Assembly (NCBI RefSeq): GCF_006094435.1
Contig: NZ_CP034783.1
Coordinates: 3,871,001 to 3,935,000, forward strand
Direction of reading: 5' to 3'
From: Pseudomonas sp. MPC6
GTDB lineage: Bacteria > Pseudomonadota > Gammaproteobacteria > Pseudomonadales > Pseudomonadaceae
Length of the DNA stretch: 64,000 nucleotides
A program made the position numbers and the translations under genes. This document shows positions 22,956-31,303 of the stretch, in pieces; position 1 is the stretch's first letter; each line of letters starts with the position of its first letter. The notes under the pieces are model-generated. The model saw nothing but the letters and a program-made list of their open reading frames with translations. It made no database searches and was not told the origin of the DNA.

Positions 22956-23804
22956 TCATTTGAATTCGACGGGGAAACCGATGACCGGAGTGGGCAGATC
23001 GACACCGAACCACTGCTTGAACGAGGCCGCGTAGGTCGGGAATTCAACGCCGGTCATGGCCTCGTGCAGGGCGGTGTTGACGAAGTTCAGCCAGTCCTGA
23101 TCGCCGCGCTTGACCGCGCAGGCGTAGGTTTGCGGGCTCCAGGCGTAGGCCGGGCTGCGATAGCGCCCCTGGTTCTGCACCATCAGGTACTTGACCGACG
23201 ACTGATCGGTCGCCGCGGCATCGGCACGGCCGGAGTTCACCGCCTGATACATCAGGTCTACGCTGTCGTACTGATCGACCTTGGCCTTGGGCAGCGCCTG
23301 GTGCACCAGTTCTTCGGCATACACGTTCTGCAGCACCGCAACGGTCACGCCGTCGCCGGCGGCCTTGAGGTCTTCGATCTCCTTGTACTTGCTGTTGGCG
23401 GGTAACAGCAGGCCGACACCTTCGCGGTAGTACGGCAGGGTAAACGCCACTTGCTGCGCCCGGCTGGCGGTCACGGTGATGAACTGGCAACTCATGTCGA
23501 CCTTGTCGGTCAGCAGGTTGGGGATCCGCGCATCGGACGACTGCACCACGAACTCGACCTTGCTCGGGTCATTGAACAAGCCCTTGGCGACCATCCGCGC
23601 AATATCGATATCGAACCCCTGCAGCTTGCCGTCCGCCCCCTGGAAGTGCCACGGGGCATTGGTACTGCCCGTACCGACGATCAACTTCCCGCGGGCCAGC
23701 ACACTGTCGAGCTTGCTGTCTGCAGCCTGGGCAACCCCCACGGCAGCAGCCGAAGCCGCTAAGAGAAAAACACACGCTTTGAACAAGGAAGGTCGGCGAT
23801 GCAT
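22956..23804 (-). CDS. Amino-acid-type ABC transporter substrate-binding protein
   Basis: A 282-aa periplasmic binding protein (SBP_bac_3 family). ATG 23804 has GGAG 10 bp upstream and gives a signal peptide ending VAQA-ADSKL. Family signatures are LIVGTGSTNAPWHF, LQGFDIDIARMVA, VDMSCQFITVTASRAQQVAFTLPYY and a ligand-site Asp/Arg pattern. It is the first gene of the operon and directly follows the candidate IclR operator. Given kdgK and the deaminase in the operon, D-glucosaminate is a plausible ligand. Confidence 0.9.
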   Translation of the reverse strand: MHRRPSLFKACVFLLAASAAAVGVAQAADSKLDSVLARGKLIVGTGSTNAPWHFQGADGKLQGFDIDIARMVAKGLFNDPSKVEFVVQSSDARIPNLLTDKVDMSCQFITVTASRAQQVAFTLPYYREGVGLLLPANSKYKEIEDLKAAGDGVTVAVLQNVYAEELVHQALPKAKVDQYDSVDLMYQAVNSGRADAAATDQSSVKYLMVQNQGRYRSPAYAWSPQTYACAVKRGDQDWLNFVNTALHEAMTGVEFPTYAASFKQWFGVDLPTPVIGFPVEFK

Positions 23805-23827
23805 GGCAAGCACTCCAGGGTGATGTT

Positions 23828-23867
23828 TATTCCGCTATACCGGAATATGGTATGTAACAACGGAATA
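23828..23867 (-). promoter_or_regulatory. Candidate IclR-type operator upstream of the importer/deaminase operon
   Basis: The inverted repeat TATTCCG-N6-CGGAATA (23828-23847) is followed by another CGGAATA at 23861-23867. This gives two direct copies exactly 20 bp apart plus one inverted copy. It lies 24-63 bp upstream of the binding-protein start and overlaps where a promoter would be (TTGTTA...TATAGC on the minus strand). TTCCG/CGGAA dyads are common for IclR-type regulators; the link to this IclR is inferred. Confidence 0.5.
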
Positions 23868-24138
23868 GACAGCAGAAAGTGTGCCACAGGTTGTGCGGCC
23901 GCTGTTGGGAAGTTTGAAAAGCGTTGGGAATCAGAAGGATGTATTCAAGCGCGAAAAAGGTGTTACGAAACCCACAGGTCGGGAACGCTACCGATGTCTA
24001 CGCAGGGCGGGTATCAGGGCCACATTTGCTCGAACCTGAGACATTCGTCGCTTGAAAGATCGTATTCGCGAGCAGGCTCGCGTGTCTCCCGGAACCCGGT
24101 GAACAAGATGCATTACAGGTCTTCAGTTTTAGGGAAAC
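23868..24138. other. Non-coding gap
   Basis: Nothing convincing is seen here beyond a single partial REP-like stretch (TTCGCGAGCAGGCTCGCG, about 24065-24082). Short open frames through it have no ribosome site or recognisable protein. Confidence 0.6.
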
Positions 24139-24420
24139 CTAGCGTTTTTCTGCGTCCTTATAAACTTCTCCGCGCTCACGCTTGCCCACCGCTATCACCG
24201 TCACTACCAGTACCTCGTCGACCACGCGGTACACCAGCCGATACCCGGCATTACGGAGCTTGATCTTGTATGCATTCCCCAAACCGTTTAGCCGGTCAGC
24301 CGGGACGTGGGGACTTGAGAGTCTCTCCTGCAACTTTTTCTTGAACTGCTCCCTCAACGTTGCGCCAAGCTTTTGCCACTCTTTCCAGGCCTTATCGGAA
24401 AACTCCAACTCATAGGTCAT
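24139..24420 (-). CDS. RelE/ParE-family toxin
   Basis: A 93-aa toxin of a type II toxin-antitoxin pair, predicted to be a ribosome-dependent mRNA interferase. ATG 24420 begins MTYELEFSDKAWKEWQKLG, the usual RelE start. The core has LGNAYKIKLRNAGYRLVYRV and VVTVIAVGKRERGEVY. The start lies inside the antitoxin gene (11-bp overlap), the standard coupled arrangement. A longer frame to 24471 is rejected because it runs further into the antitoxin gene. Confidence 0.9.
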   Translation of the reverse strand: MTYELEFSDKAWKEWQKLGATLREQFKKKLQERLSSPHVPADRLNGLGNAYKIKLRNAGYRLVYRVVDEVLVVTVIAVGKRERGEVYKDAEKR

Positions 24421-24658
24421 CGAGAGAAACCTTGATCGTTGGATCGTTTTCTCGTTCGCGGCAGAGGGCAATCAACTCCAAGTCTTCCAGTCGATCCATC
24501 ATCGCTTCATATTCTTTGGCTGGGACGCAGTAGAAAGCCGGCTCGTTGCGGTTAAGAATCGCGACGGACAAGCCACCACCGGCGGCGACTGTTCCCATTG
24601 GGTTTTTCTTGAGTTCAGAAATGCTGGCGACGACTTGCGAAAGCACGATATGTGTCAT
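24410..24658 (-). CDS. Phd/YefM-type antitoxin of the RelBE pair
   Basis: An 82-aa antitoxin. The N-terminal Phd/YefM fold has QVVASISELKKNPMGTVAAGGGLSVAILNRNEPAFYCVPAKEYEAMMDRLEDLEL, read across positions 8-62. An acidic, probably disordered toxin-binding tail (RERENDPTIKVSLDDL) follows. It is upstream of the toxin and overlaps it. It should bind its own promoter, probably in the AT-rich stretch just upstream (24659-24720). Confidence 0.9.
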   Translation of the reverse strand: MTHIVLSQVVASISELKKNPMGTVAAGGGLSVAILNRNEPAFYCVPAKEYEAMMDRLEDLELIALCRERENDPTIKVSLDDL

Positions 24659-24811
24659 GATTTTTTCCCTGGAGTGCTTTTAATGGTGTTCAAAATAGCA
24701 CTTTAAGTCGAGCCTTGCCTCCACCTTTTTCACGTAGTTGCAGCGGTCAACGGCGTCATATCGTGCATCCTTATGTGTGGAGGGACCTGAATTAGTCTTC
24801 GTCTGAAAGAT

Positions 24812-24899
24812 CGCATTCGCGAGCAAGCCCGCTCCCACATTTGACCGCGTTCGCCAGTAAGACTCGGTCATATGTGGGAGCGGGCTTGCTCGCGAAGGG
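24812..24899. repeat. REP doublet
   Basis: Inverted pair of the GCGAGCAAGCCCGCTCCCAC type between the antitoxin and the TerC-family gene, ending 21 bp before the latter's stop codon. Confidence 0.85.
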
Positions 24900-24919
24900 C
24901 TTTCACAGGCGGCGCAGAT

Positions 24920-26479
24920 TTACCCGCCGACAGGTGCCAGCAACACCCGTGTCACCCGCCGCTCTTCAATCGCCATCACCGTCAACCGCCAGCCTTGCCA
25001 TTCATGGCTGTCACCGATCATCGGCAGTCGATCCAGCAGGCTCACCACCAGTCCGGCGAGGGTCTGGTAGTCGTCGGTCGGTTCTGCCGCAAAGCCGGTG
25101 TGCTGGCGTACCCGCGCCAGGTTCAACGCACCGCTGACCATATACCCGCCCTGCTCTTCGATCACATCCGGGCCTTCGATTTCGCTGGCATCGGGCAGTT
25201 CGCCGGCAATCGATTCGAGAATGTCGGTCATGGTCAGCACGCCGACGAAGTCGCCGAATTCATTGACCACGAAGGCAATGTGGGTCGAGGCCTTGCGCAT
25301 TTGCTCCAGGGCATTGAGGATCGAGTAGCTGTCCAGCAAGTTGATGGTGTGGCGCGCCAGGTCCTCAAGGCCGGGCTCGTTACCGGCCAGGTATTCCTTG
25401 AGCAATTCTTTTTTATGCACGAAACCCAACGGCTCATCCACCGCTCCGTCGCGAATCAGCGGCAGGCGCGAGTAGGACGAATGCATCAGTCGCGTGCGAA
25501 TGGTCTCGGCATCGTCGGCCAGGTCGATGTGATCGACGTCGGCGCGTACGGTCATCACACTGCGGATCGGCCGCTCGGCCAGTTGCATCACGCCACTGAT
25601 CATCACTCGTTCACGACGGTCGAACAGCTCGCCGCCGGGCACTTCACCACTGTCCAGCATGTCGGCGATTTCCTCGCCGACTTCCTCTGCCGCCAGCTTG
25701 CGGCCACCGAGCAAACGCATCACCGCATGGGCCGTGCGTTCACGCATTGGCCGCAGGCCCTGCAGGGAGCGCTTGCGCCGGGCCCGGGCGATCTGGTTGA
25801 AGACTTCGATCAGGATCGAGAAGCCGATGGCCGCGTACAGGTAGCCCTTGGGTATATGGAAACCCAGGCCTTCGGCGGTCAGGGCGAAGCCGATCATCAT
25901 CAGGAAGCCCAGACAGAGCATGATCACCGTCGGGTGCGCGTTGACGAACCGGGTCAGCGGTTTGCTGGCAACGATCATCAGGCCGATGGAGATGATCACC
26001 GCGATCATCATCACCGCCAGTTCATCGACCATGCCCACGGCGGTAATCACCGCGTCAAGAGAGAACACCGCATCGAGGACCACGATCTGCGCCACGATCG
26101 GCCAGAACAGGGCGTAAGCCGTGTTGGACGAGCGCTCGCCGACATGGCCTTCGAGGCGTTCATGCAACTCCATGGTGGCCTTGAACAACAGGAACACACC
26201 CCCGAACAGCATGATCAGGTCGCGGCCGGAGAAGCTCTTGTCGAACACCTCGAACAGCGGCTGCGTCAGGGTAACCAGCCAGGAAATACTCGCCAGCAGG
26301 CCCAGGCGCATCAACAAGGCCAGGGACAGGCCGATGATCCGCGCACGGTCGCGCTGCTCGGGCGGCAGTTTGTCGGCGAGGATGGCGATAAACACCAGGT
26401 TGTCGATGCCCAGAACCAGCTCCAGCACGATCAGGGTCAACAAGCCCAGCCAGGCGGTGGGGTCAGCTATCCATTCCAT
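24920..26479 (-). CDS. TerC-family membrane protein with CBS and CorC/HlyC domains
   Basis: A 519-aa protein. The N-terminal half is a TerC domain of about seven membrane helices ([35 protein letters not shown]), with acidic intramembrane motifs GIDN and [11 protein letters not shown] typical of metal/ion transport. The C-terminal cytoplasmic half has two CBS domains (about 305-425) and a CorC_HlyC transporter-associated domain (about 435-515). This is the YoaE/YegH architecture. Family members are linked to metal homeostasis (Mn2+ for several TerC proteins); the ion here is unknown. No yybP-ykoY-like riboswitch was recognised in its leader. Confidence 0.88.
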   Translation of the reverse strand: MEWIADPTAWLGLLTLIVLELVLGIDNLVFIAILADKLPPEQRDRARIIGLSLALLMRLGLLASISWLVTLTQPLFEVFDKSFSGRDLIMLFGGVFLLFKATMELHERLEGHVGERSSNTAYALFWPIVAQIVVLDAVFSLDAVITAVGMVDELAVMMIAVIISIGLMIVASKPLTRFVNAHPTVIMLCLGFLMMIGFALTAEGLGFHIPKGYLYAAIGFSILIEVFNQIARARRKRSLQGLRPMRERTAHAVMRLLGGRKLAAEEVGEEIADMLDSGEVPGGELFDRRERVMISGVMQLAERPIRSVMTVRADVDHIDLADDAETIRTRLMHSSYSRLPLIRDGAVDEPLGFVHKKELLKEYLAGNEPGLEDLARHTINLLDSYSILNALEQMRKASTHIAFVVNEFGDFVGVLTMTDILESIAGELPDASEIEGPDVIEEQGGYMVSGALNLARVRQHTGFAAEPTDDYQTLAGLVVSLLDRLPMIGDSHEWQGWRLTVMAIEERRVTRVLLAPVGG

Positions 26480-26777
26480 GAAAACGTCTCGATCTCTTCA
26501 GTGATTGTCAGAATGCCGGGCACGGCAAGGCGCGGCGTGGAGGCCGTGGGGTTGCACAGGCATGGACGTTCGGGAATCGGAAGACCGGGTGTTTCGTGTG
26601 CATCAAGACCGCGCGATAGCGCGAGGAGAAAGGATAACCGGGAGGCTCCAAGAGGGTGTTCATGCAAGTCCTGAAAGGAAAAAGGCTTTGAAGCGTACAG
26701 GGGAATGGGACTTTTCCTACAGTCTGAAATCATTACAAAATCTGTAAACCTCTGGATTTTTGTTATTCCGTCGGCCG
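26480..26777. other. Leader/intergenic region upstream of the TerC-family gene
   Basis: No supported gene is present. It presumably holds the promoter and a long leader of the TerC-family gene. A weak imperfect hairpin can be drawn near 26695-26725. An 80-codon open frame at 26505-26747 has no recognisable features. Confidence 0.5.
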
Positions 26778-26862
26778 CCTTCGCGAGCAAGCCCGCTCCC
26801 ACAGTTGACCGAGTTGTCCGGACGGACGCGGTCCAATGTGGGAGCGGGCTTGCTCGCGAAGC
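26778..26862. repeat. REP doublet
   Basis: Inverted pair (CTTCGCGAGCAAGCCCGCTC ... GAGCGGGCTTGCTCGCGAAG). Its right end runs directly into the hexanucleotide repeat. Confidence 0.85.
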
Positions 26863-26896
26863 TCTTGCTCTTGCTCTTGCTCTTGCTCTTGCTCTT
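26861..26896. repeat. Six copies of the hexamer GCTCTT
   Basis: Perfect GCTCTT x6 immediately after the REP (…CGAAGCTCTTGCTC). It overlaps the first two bases of the LysR gene's stop codon (minus-strand TAA at 26895-26897). The unit is probably seeded by the end of the REP. Unit length six would keep frame, but it is outside the coding part. Confidence 0.95.
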
Positions 26897-27761
26897 AGCG
26901 GTTTTTAACTTGCTCGATATACCGCGCCACCGCCGCCGATTTTTCGAAGCGCCGATGAATCAACGACAACCACGAACTCGCCTTGCACCCCTTGATCGGC
27001 CGGTACACCACACCCGGCAACCCGACATGCCCGACCACCGATTCCGGCACGACCGCGACGCCCTGTCCCAGGGACACCAGGGCGATCACCGCCACCAGTC
27101 CACCTGGCTGCGCCCCCAGCTTCGGGGCAAAGCCACCCTCGGCGGCGACTTGCAAGGTGCCACTGATTTGCTCCGGCAGGATGAACGTCTCGTTTTGCAG
27201 ATGCTCTGGGGCGATTTCCGGCAAACGACACAACCAAGACTCGGACGGCAGCGCCAGCACGAAGCCTTCCGCATCCAGGCGAATCGCTTCCAGGCCTTCG
27301 GGCAAGGTCATGGGTGAGCGCACATAGCCAATGTCGAATCGGCCTTCCGCCACCATCGCCGGCAATGACGCCATGGGGCTTTCCCGTACGCTCAGGCTGA
27401 CATCCGGACACTCGCGGCTGAAGGCCTGCACCTGTCTTTGCAGCAAACCCGAGTACACCGCAGAGGCTACGTAAGCCAGTTCAATATGGCCAATGTCACC
27501 GCGCCCGGCCCGCTGGGCGTTTTGCTGGGCGTATTCGAATTGCCGCACCGTCGCCTCGGCTTCGATCACCAGCGCGGCGCCGGCCTCGGTCAGGCTGACC
27601 TCGCGGGTCTGGCGCACGAACAATCGCGTGCCGAGTTCGTTCTCCATGTCCTGGATCTGGCGGGTCAAGGTCGGCGGTGCGATACCGAGTTGCTCGGCGG
27701 CGCGGGTAAAGTTGCCTTGCCGGGCAACGGCCAGGAAATAGCGGAAATGCCGTATGTCCAT
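26895..27761 (-). CDS. LysR-family transcriptional regulator
   Basis: A 288-aa LysR regulator. The N-terminal helix-turn-helix reads MDIRHFRYFLAVARQGNFTRAAEQLGIAPPTLTRQIQDMENELG (residues 1-44, read across). The effector domain starts near residue 90 (GHIELAYVASAVYSGLLQ). It is divergent from an MFS efflux gene 165 bp away, the usual layout of a regulator and its target. Its stop codon abuts a hexamer microsatellite. Confidence 0.92.
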   Translation of the reverse strand: MDIRHFRYFLAVARQGNFTRAAEQLGIAPPTLTRQIQDMENELGTRLFVRQTREVSLTEAGAALVIEAEATVRQFEYAQQNAQRAGRGDIGHIELAYVASAVYSGLLQRQVQAFSRECPDVSLSVRESPMASLPAMVAEGRFDIGYVRSPMTLPEGLEAIRLDAEGFVLALPSESWLCRLPEIAPEHLQNETFILPEQISGTLQVAAEGGFAPKLGAQPGGLVAVIALVSLGQGVAVVPESVVGHVGLPGVVYRPIKGCKASSWLSLIHRRFEKSAAVARYIEQVKNR

Positions 27762-27926
27762 CGGTGTATTAGCTCAAAGGTAATGAAAACCCGTTTTCTG
27801 GCTAACGAAGCCTGCATTGGGTCGCGATAAGCTTCCATGGCAGTCACAGTAGAGAGCCCACGCCATGTACGTCAAACCCCTTATCGCAATCAGTCGCCAT
27901 CATCTTGCCCAAAAGGCAATCCCATC

Positions 27927-29465
27927 ATGAGCCGGGTCAGCCCTCGCCAGACACTGCTGACAGCCTCCGGCGTTTGTTCGCTGATTGTCCTCGACACCAA
28001 CATTGTCGCCGTCACCCTGCCCACGATAGCCAGGGACTTGGGCGCGAACTTTGCCGACATCGAATGGGTGGTCAGCGCCTACATGCTGGCCTTCGCAGCC
28101 CTGTTGCTGCCCGCCGGAAACCTCGCCGATCGCTTCGGCCGGAAGAAAACCCTGCTCTGGGGCCTGGTCATCTTCATCCTCGCCTCCATCGGTTGTGGCG
28201 CGGCGCCCAACGCGTTGTTCCTCGATATCGCCCGGGCGATCAAGGGTGTCGGCGCAGCGTTACTGCTGACCTCGGCTCTGGCCTCCATCGGCCATACTTT
28301 TCACGACGAAGTGGAACGGGCCAAGGCCTGGGCGTTCTGGGGCGCCTGCATGGGGGTGGCGATGACCGCCGCACCCACCGTCGGCGGGCTGATCACCGAG
28401 TACATCGGCTGGCGCTGGATCTTCTACCTCAATTTGCCGGTGGGCTTGTTCCTGATGGCGATGGTCTGGCGTGCAGTGCCGGAATCCCGCGACACCCAAT
28501 CGGCGCGTCTGGACCCTTGGGGCAGCCTGGCCTTCAGCGCCAGCTTGCTGTGCCTGATCTGGGGCCTGATCGAGGCCAACCGCATCGGCTGGAGCAACCC
28601 GCTGACCTACGCCCGACTGATTGGCGGCGTCCTGTTGCTGGGGCTGTTCGTGGTGATTGAGCGGATGCAGCAGCGACCGATGGTCGACCTGCAATTGTTC
28701 AAGCATCCGCGCTTCATCGGCGCGCTGCTGGGCATGTTCGCCTACGCCGGCTGCGCCCAGGTGATGATGACCCTGCTGCCGTTCTACCTGCAGAACGGTT
28801 TGGGCTTCTCGGCCATTGCATCGGGCCTGGGGATGTTGCCGTTCGCCCTGACCATGTTGATTTGCCCGCGTATCGGTGTGCGACTGGCCTGTCGATTTAC
28901 GCCGGCAACCATGATGGCCGTCGGCTTGACCCTGGTCGGCAGCGGTAATCTGCTCAGTGCCTGGGCTGTCGGCAGCGGCGACTACCTGCCCTTTGCCCTG
29001 GCTATTGCCGTAACAGGTGCCGGTGCCGGGCTGCTCAACGGAGACACGCAAAAGAACATCATGGCCTGCGTGCCTCGGGCGCGCACCGGCATGGCTTCGG
29101 GCATGAGCACCACCATGCGTTTCAGTGCGATTGTACTGGCCATCGGCGTATTCGGCGCGCTGCTGTCCAGCCATACCGAGCAGTTACTGCACGCCAGCCT
29201 GTCGATCCAAGGTGCCCAATGGCTCGACCAGACCCCGGGCATCGCCTCGCGGGTGGTGGCCGGCGACATGAGCGCCGCCATGGGCCTGGTACCGGACACC
29301 GCACGCTCACTGGTTGAACCGCTGGCCCGCCAGGCGTTCGTCGGCGGTTTCAGTCTGTTGCTGTGGGTCGCGGGATTGCTGGCCTTGCTCGGGGCGTTGG
29401 TGGTGGGCACGCTGATGCGCCATCCGATTCCGGCACCGAAGGCTTTTTCCCTGGGCCTGGATTAG
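27927..29465 (+). CDS. MFS drug/metabolite efflux transporter, DHA2 (14-helix) type
   Basis: A 512-aa major facilitator of the EmrB/QacA class with about 14 membrane helices. ATG 27927 starts MSRVSPRQTLLTASGVCSLIVLDTNIVAVTLPTIA (motif D1-like LDTNIVAVTLPTIA). Motif A is GNLADRFGRKKTLLWG and motif C-like GACMGVAMTAAPTVGGLI. The longer frame from 27837 adds a polar non-membrane leader. It is divergent from the LysR gene, which probably controls it. Substrate is unknown. Confidence 0.9.
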   Translation: MSRVSPRQTLLTASGVCSLIVLDTNIVAVTLPTIARDLGANFADIEWVVSAYMLAFAALLLPAGNLADRFGRKKTLLWGLVIFILASIGCGAAPNALFLDIARAIKGVGAALLLTSALASIGHTFHDEVERAKAWAFWGACMGVAMTAAPTVGGLITEYIGWRWIFYLNLPVGLFLMAMVWRAVPESRDTQSARLDPWGSLAFSASLLCLIWGLIEANRIGWSNPLTYARLIGGVLLLGLFVVIERMQQRPMVDLQLFKHPRFIGALLGMFAYAGCAQVMMTLLPFYLQNGLGFSAIASGLGMLPFALTMLICPRIGVRLACRFTPATMMAVGLTLVGSGNLLSAWAVGSGDYLPFALAIAVTGAGAGLLNGDTQKNIMACVPRARTGMASGMSTTMRFSAIVLAIGVFGALLSSHTEQLLHASLSIQGAQWLDQTPGIASRVVAGDMSAAMGLVPDTARSLVEPLARQAFVGGFSLLLWVAGLLALLGALVVGTLMRHPIPAPKAFSLGLD

Positions 29466-29472
29466 CGCCCCT

Positions 29473-31120
29473 TCAGCGTCCGGAAAAGCGCAACCGCGAC
29501 AACCTGCGCAAATCCCCCGAAAGGTAGTAATCATCGGTCCAGCTGTCATCCGCCACCAAGGGCCGGACCTGCTTGAGCGCCAGTTTTTTCGCGAAGTAGC
29601 GAAAGCGGTAATGCTCGTAGAATCGCAACAGCTCCAGGCCATAACGGTCTGCCAGGTCGGTGTCGCCGCGAATGATCAGGTAATTCTCGTCATTGCCGTT
29701 GCTGGCCGCCGCGCTGAGGTTGTGGCTGCCGCTGATGATCGTCGGCGAGTCGCTGGTGAAGTCGGTCACCACGGCTTTGGTGTGCACCAGCAGGTTGCCC
29801 TTCTGGCCTTTCATGGTCTCCCTGAGCCAGCCTTCCAGCCCGGTATTGAGCAACGCGGTAGCGGCAAACTCGGCAGTGCGGTCAGCGTGGAAACCGGTGA
29901 TGCGGCTGGTGGTGTTTTGCAGGCCGTAACGCAAGATGTCGTCCTCGGGTTGGCCCAGCAAGGCATTGAGAATGTCGTCAGGCAACGCGAACGCGGTCAC
30001 GAACAACACATCCTTTTTCGCGGCGTTGATGATCTCCACGAACGCTTGCAGGTCACCCCGACCCGAGCGTGGAGAGAACCCGCTGAACAAGGGTTGCAAC
30101 GAGTCCATCGGGTTGTGTTGCGTCAGCCATTTGCGGGTGGCGCCGACCACTGCCGGGTTGGCCCAGACCTGCTCGAAGGTCTGCAGATAGCGGGTACTGA
30201 CGTGCGCGTCGTCCAGCACGTGCACCACGTTAGCCTGGCGGTAAACGCCATTGGCGGTGAAGTTGGTACTGCCGCAAAGCACCGCTTCAGGCTGATGCTG
30301 CCCGGTGTCGTCGAGCCGGCTCAGCACCATGAATTTGTTGTGGAAAATCTTGTGGGTGACTCGCCCGCGCTTGCTCGCTTGCGGGATTTTTTCCAGGCTT
30401 TCTTCGTTTCTGGCGGTGCCTTTATCACCGGATTTTGCGTGATACAGCACCCGCACCTTCACCCCGCGTTTGAAGGCTGCGTCGATAGCGTCGACAATGA
30501 CCCGCAATTCGTATTCATAGATGGCGATGTCCAGCGCCCACTGATCATCCACGGCACGCTCGATAAACCCCAGTAAGCGCCCGAGAAGACCGTTTTTCCA
30601 ACCATTGTCGCGGGGCATCGGGCCAGGCTTCGATGGGCAGGTTCTTGTTGGCGCTGATCAGCGCGTCGAGGTCGGGAAACTTGCGCTGGAACGCCTGGCT
30701 GGCGGCCACTGCGCGGTTGAAAATCACGCTCTGGTTCTGCGGCTGGCCGTTGTCGGAGGTGACCGTCACCTCCAGGGATTCACCCAATTGCGGTGCATCG
30801 GCACTGCCGTAGGCCAGGTAGACTCGATAATGGAGGGTCATCCCCGGATTGACCGCGTAATCGGCCCAGCGAAATTTCTGCAACGGCGCGATATTGCTCG
30901 GAGTGGCGCGAAACTGGGGAAACGTATGGACCTTGCCGGGGAAGGTCAGGCTGTTGAACAGAAACAGCCAGGGCTTGTCGCCTTGCTGCTTTTCGATGGC
31001 GAAACCCAGCAGGCCTTTGCGCCGGGGTTCGGCCAGGTCCATGGCCAACAACACGCCGTTGGTGCCGGCGTAGGCTTTGACGCGGAAATCGTCCTGATGG
31101 TTGGCGGCTAGTACACGCAC
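29473..31120 (-). pseudogene. Phospholipase-D-like protein gene split by a one-base frameshift
   Basis: Two minus-strand frames make one protein of about 550 aa. The first (31120 to 30545) starts at GTG after AGGAGTGAACC and encodes an N-terminal domain (MRVLAANHQDDFRVKAYAG...). The second (to 29473) carries two PLD HKD-type motifs: FHNKFMVL with GSTNFT, and LVHTKAVVTDF with SGSHNLS. The join is at a run of five A (plus-strand T run 30593-30597). Removing one A restores WLENGLLGRLLGFIERAVDDQ, while the present frame reads WLEKRSSRALTG and soon stops. This may be a real inactivating indel or a homopolymer sequencing error. The C-terminal piece alone retains both HKD motifs. Confidence 0.8.
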
Positions 31121-31200
31121 GGTTCACTCCTGTGATGGGTGTTTTGTTGAGCATAGGGCTGCGATTCGGGTCGATCGTGTTTATCCGGCACCGAGGTGAT

Positions 31201-31281
31201 GCCTTCGCGAGCAGGCTCGTTCCCACAGGGGATTTGTCAACGACTCAGCTCAACTGTGGGAGCGGGCTTGCTCGCGAAGAG
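31201..31281. repeat. REP doublet
   Basis: Inverted pair (CCTTCGCGAGCAGGCTCGTT ... GAGCGGGCTTGCTCGCGAAG) between the vWA coding region and the PLD-like gene. Confidence 0.85.
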
Positions 31282-31303
31282 GTCGGAACCGGCAGCACAA
31301 GAC

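Noticed and set aside
23799..24263. A 154-codon plus-strand frame
   Set aside because: It crosses the operator, non-coding gap and the antisense of the RelE toxin; composition and lack of motifs argue against coding.
24872..26674. A 600-codon plus-strand frame
   Set aside because: Antisense to the TerC-CBS gene, with Gln/His-rich composition typical of shadow frames and no ribosome site.
26505..26747. An 80-codon plus-strand frame upstream of the TerC gene
   Set aside because: No recognisable features or homology-like motifs; it lies in the leader region antisense to the TerC transcript.
26480..26777. A yybP-ykoY manganese riboswitch before the TerC-family gene
   Set aside because: TerC genes often have one, but the conserved GGGGAGUAG-type core and paired loops were not found on the minus strand.
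30545..30618. Programmed frameshifting as the explanation for the PLD-like gene
   Set aside because: The change needed at the A run is +1 relative to the upstream frame and there is no slippery heptamer with downstream stem as in chlI; a simple indel or sequencing error is likelier.
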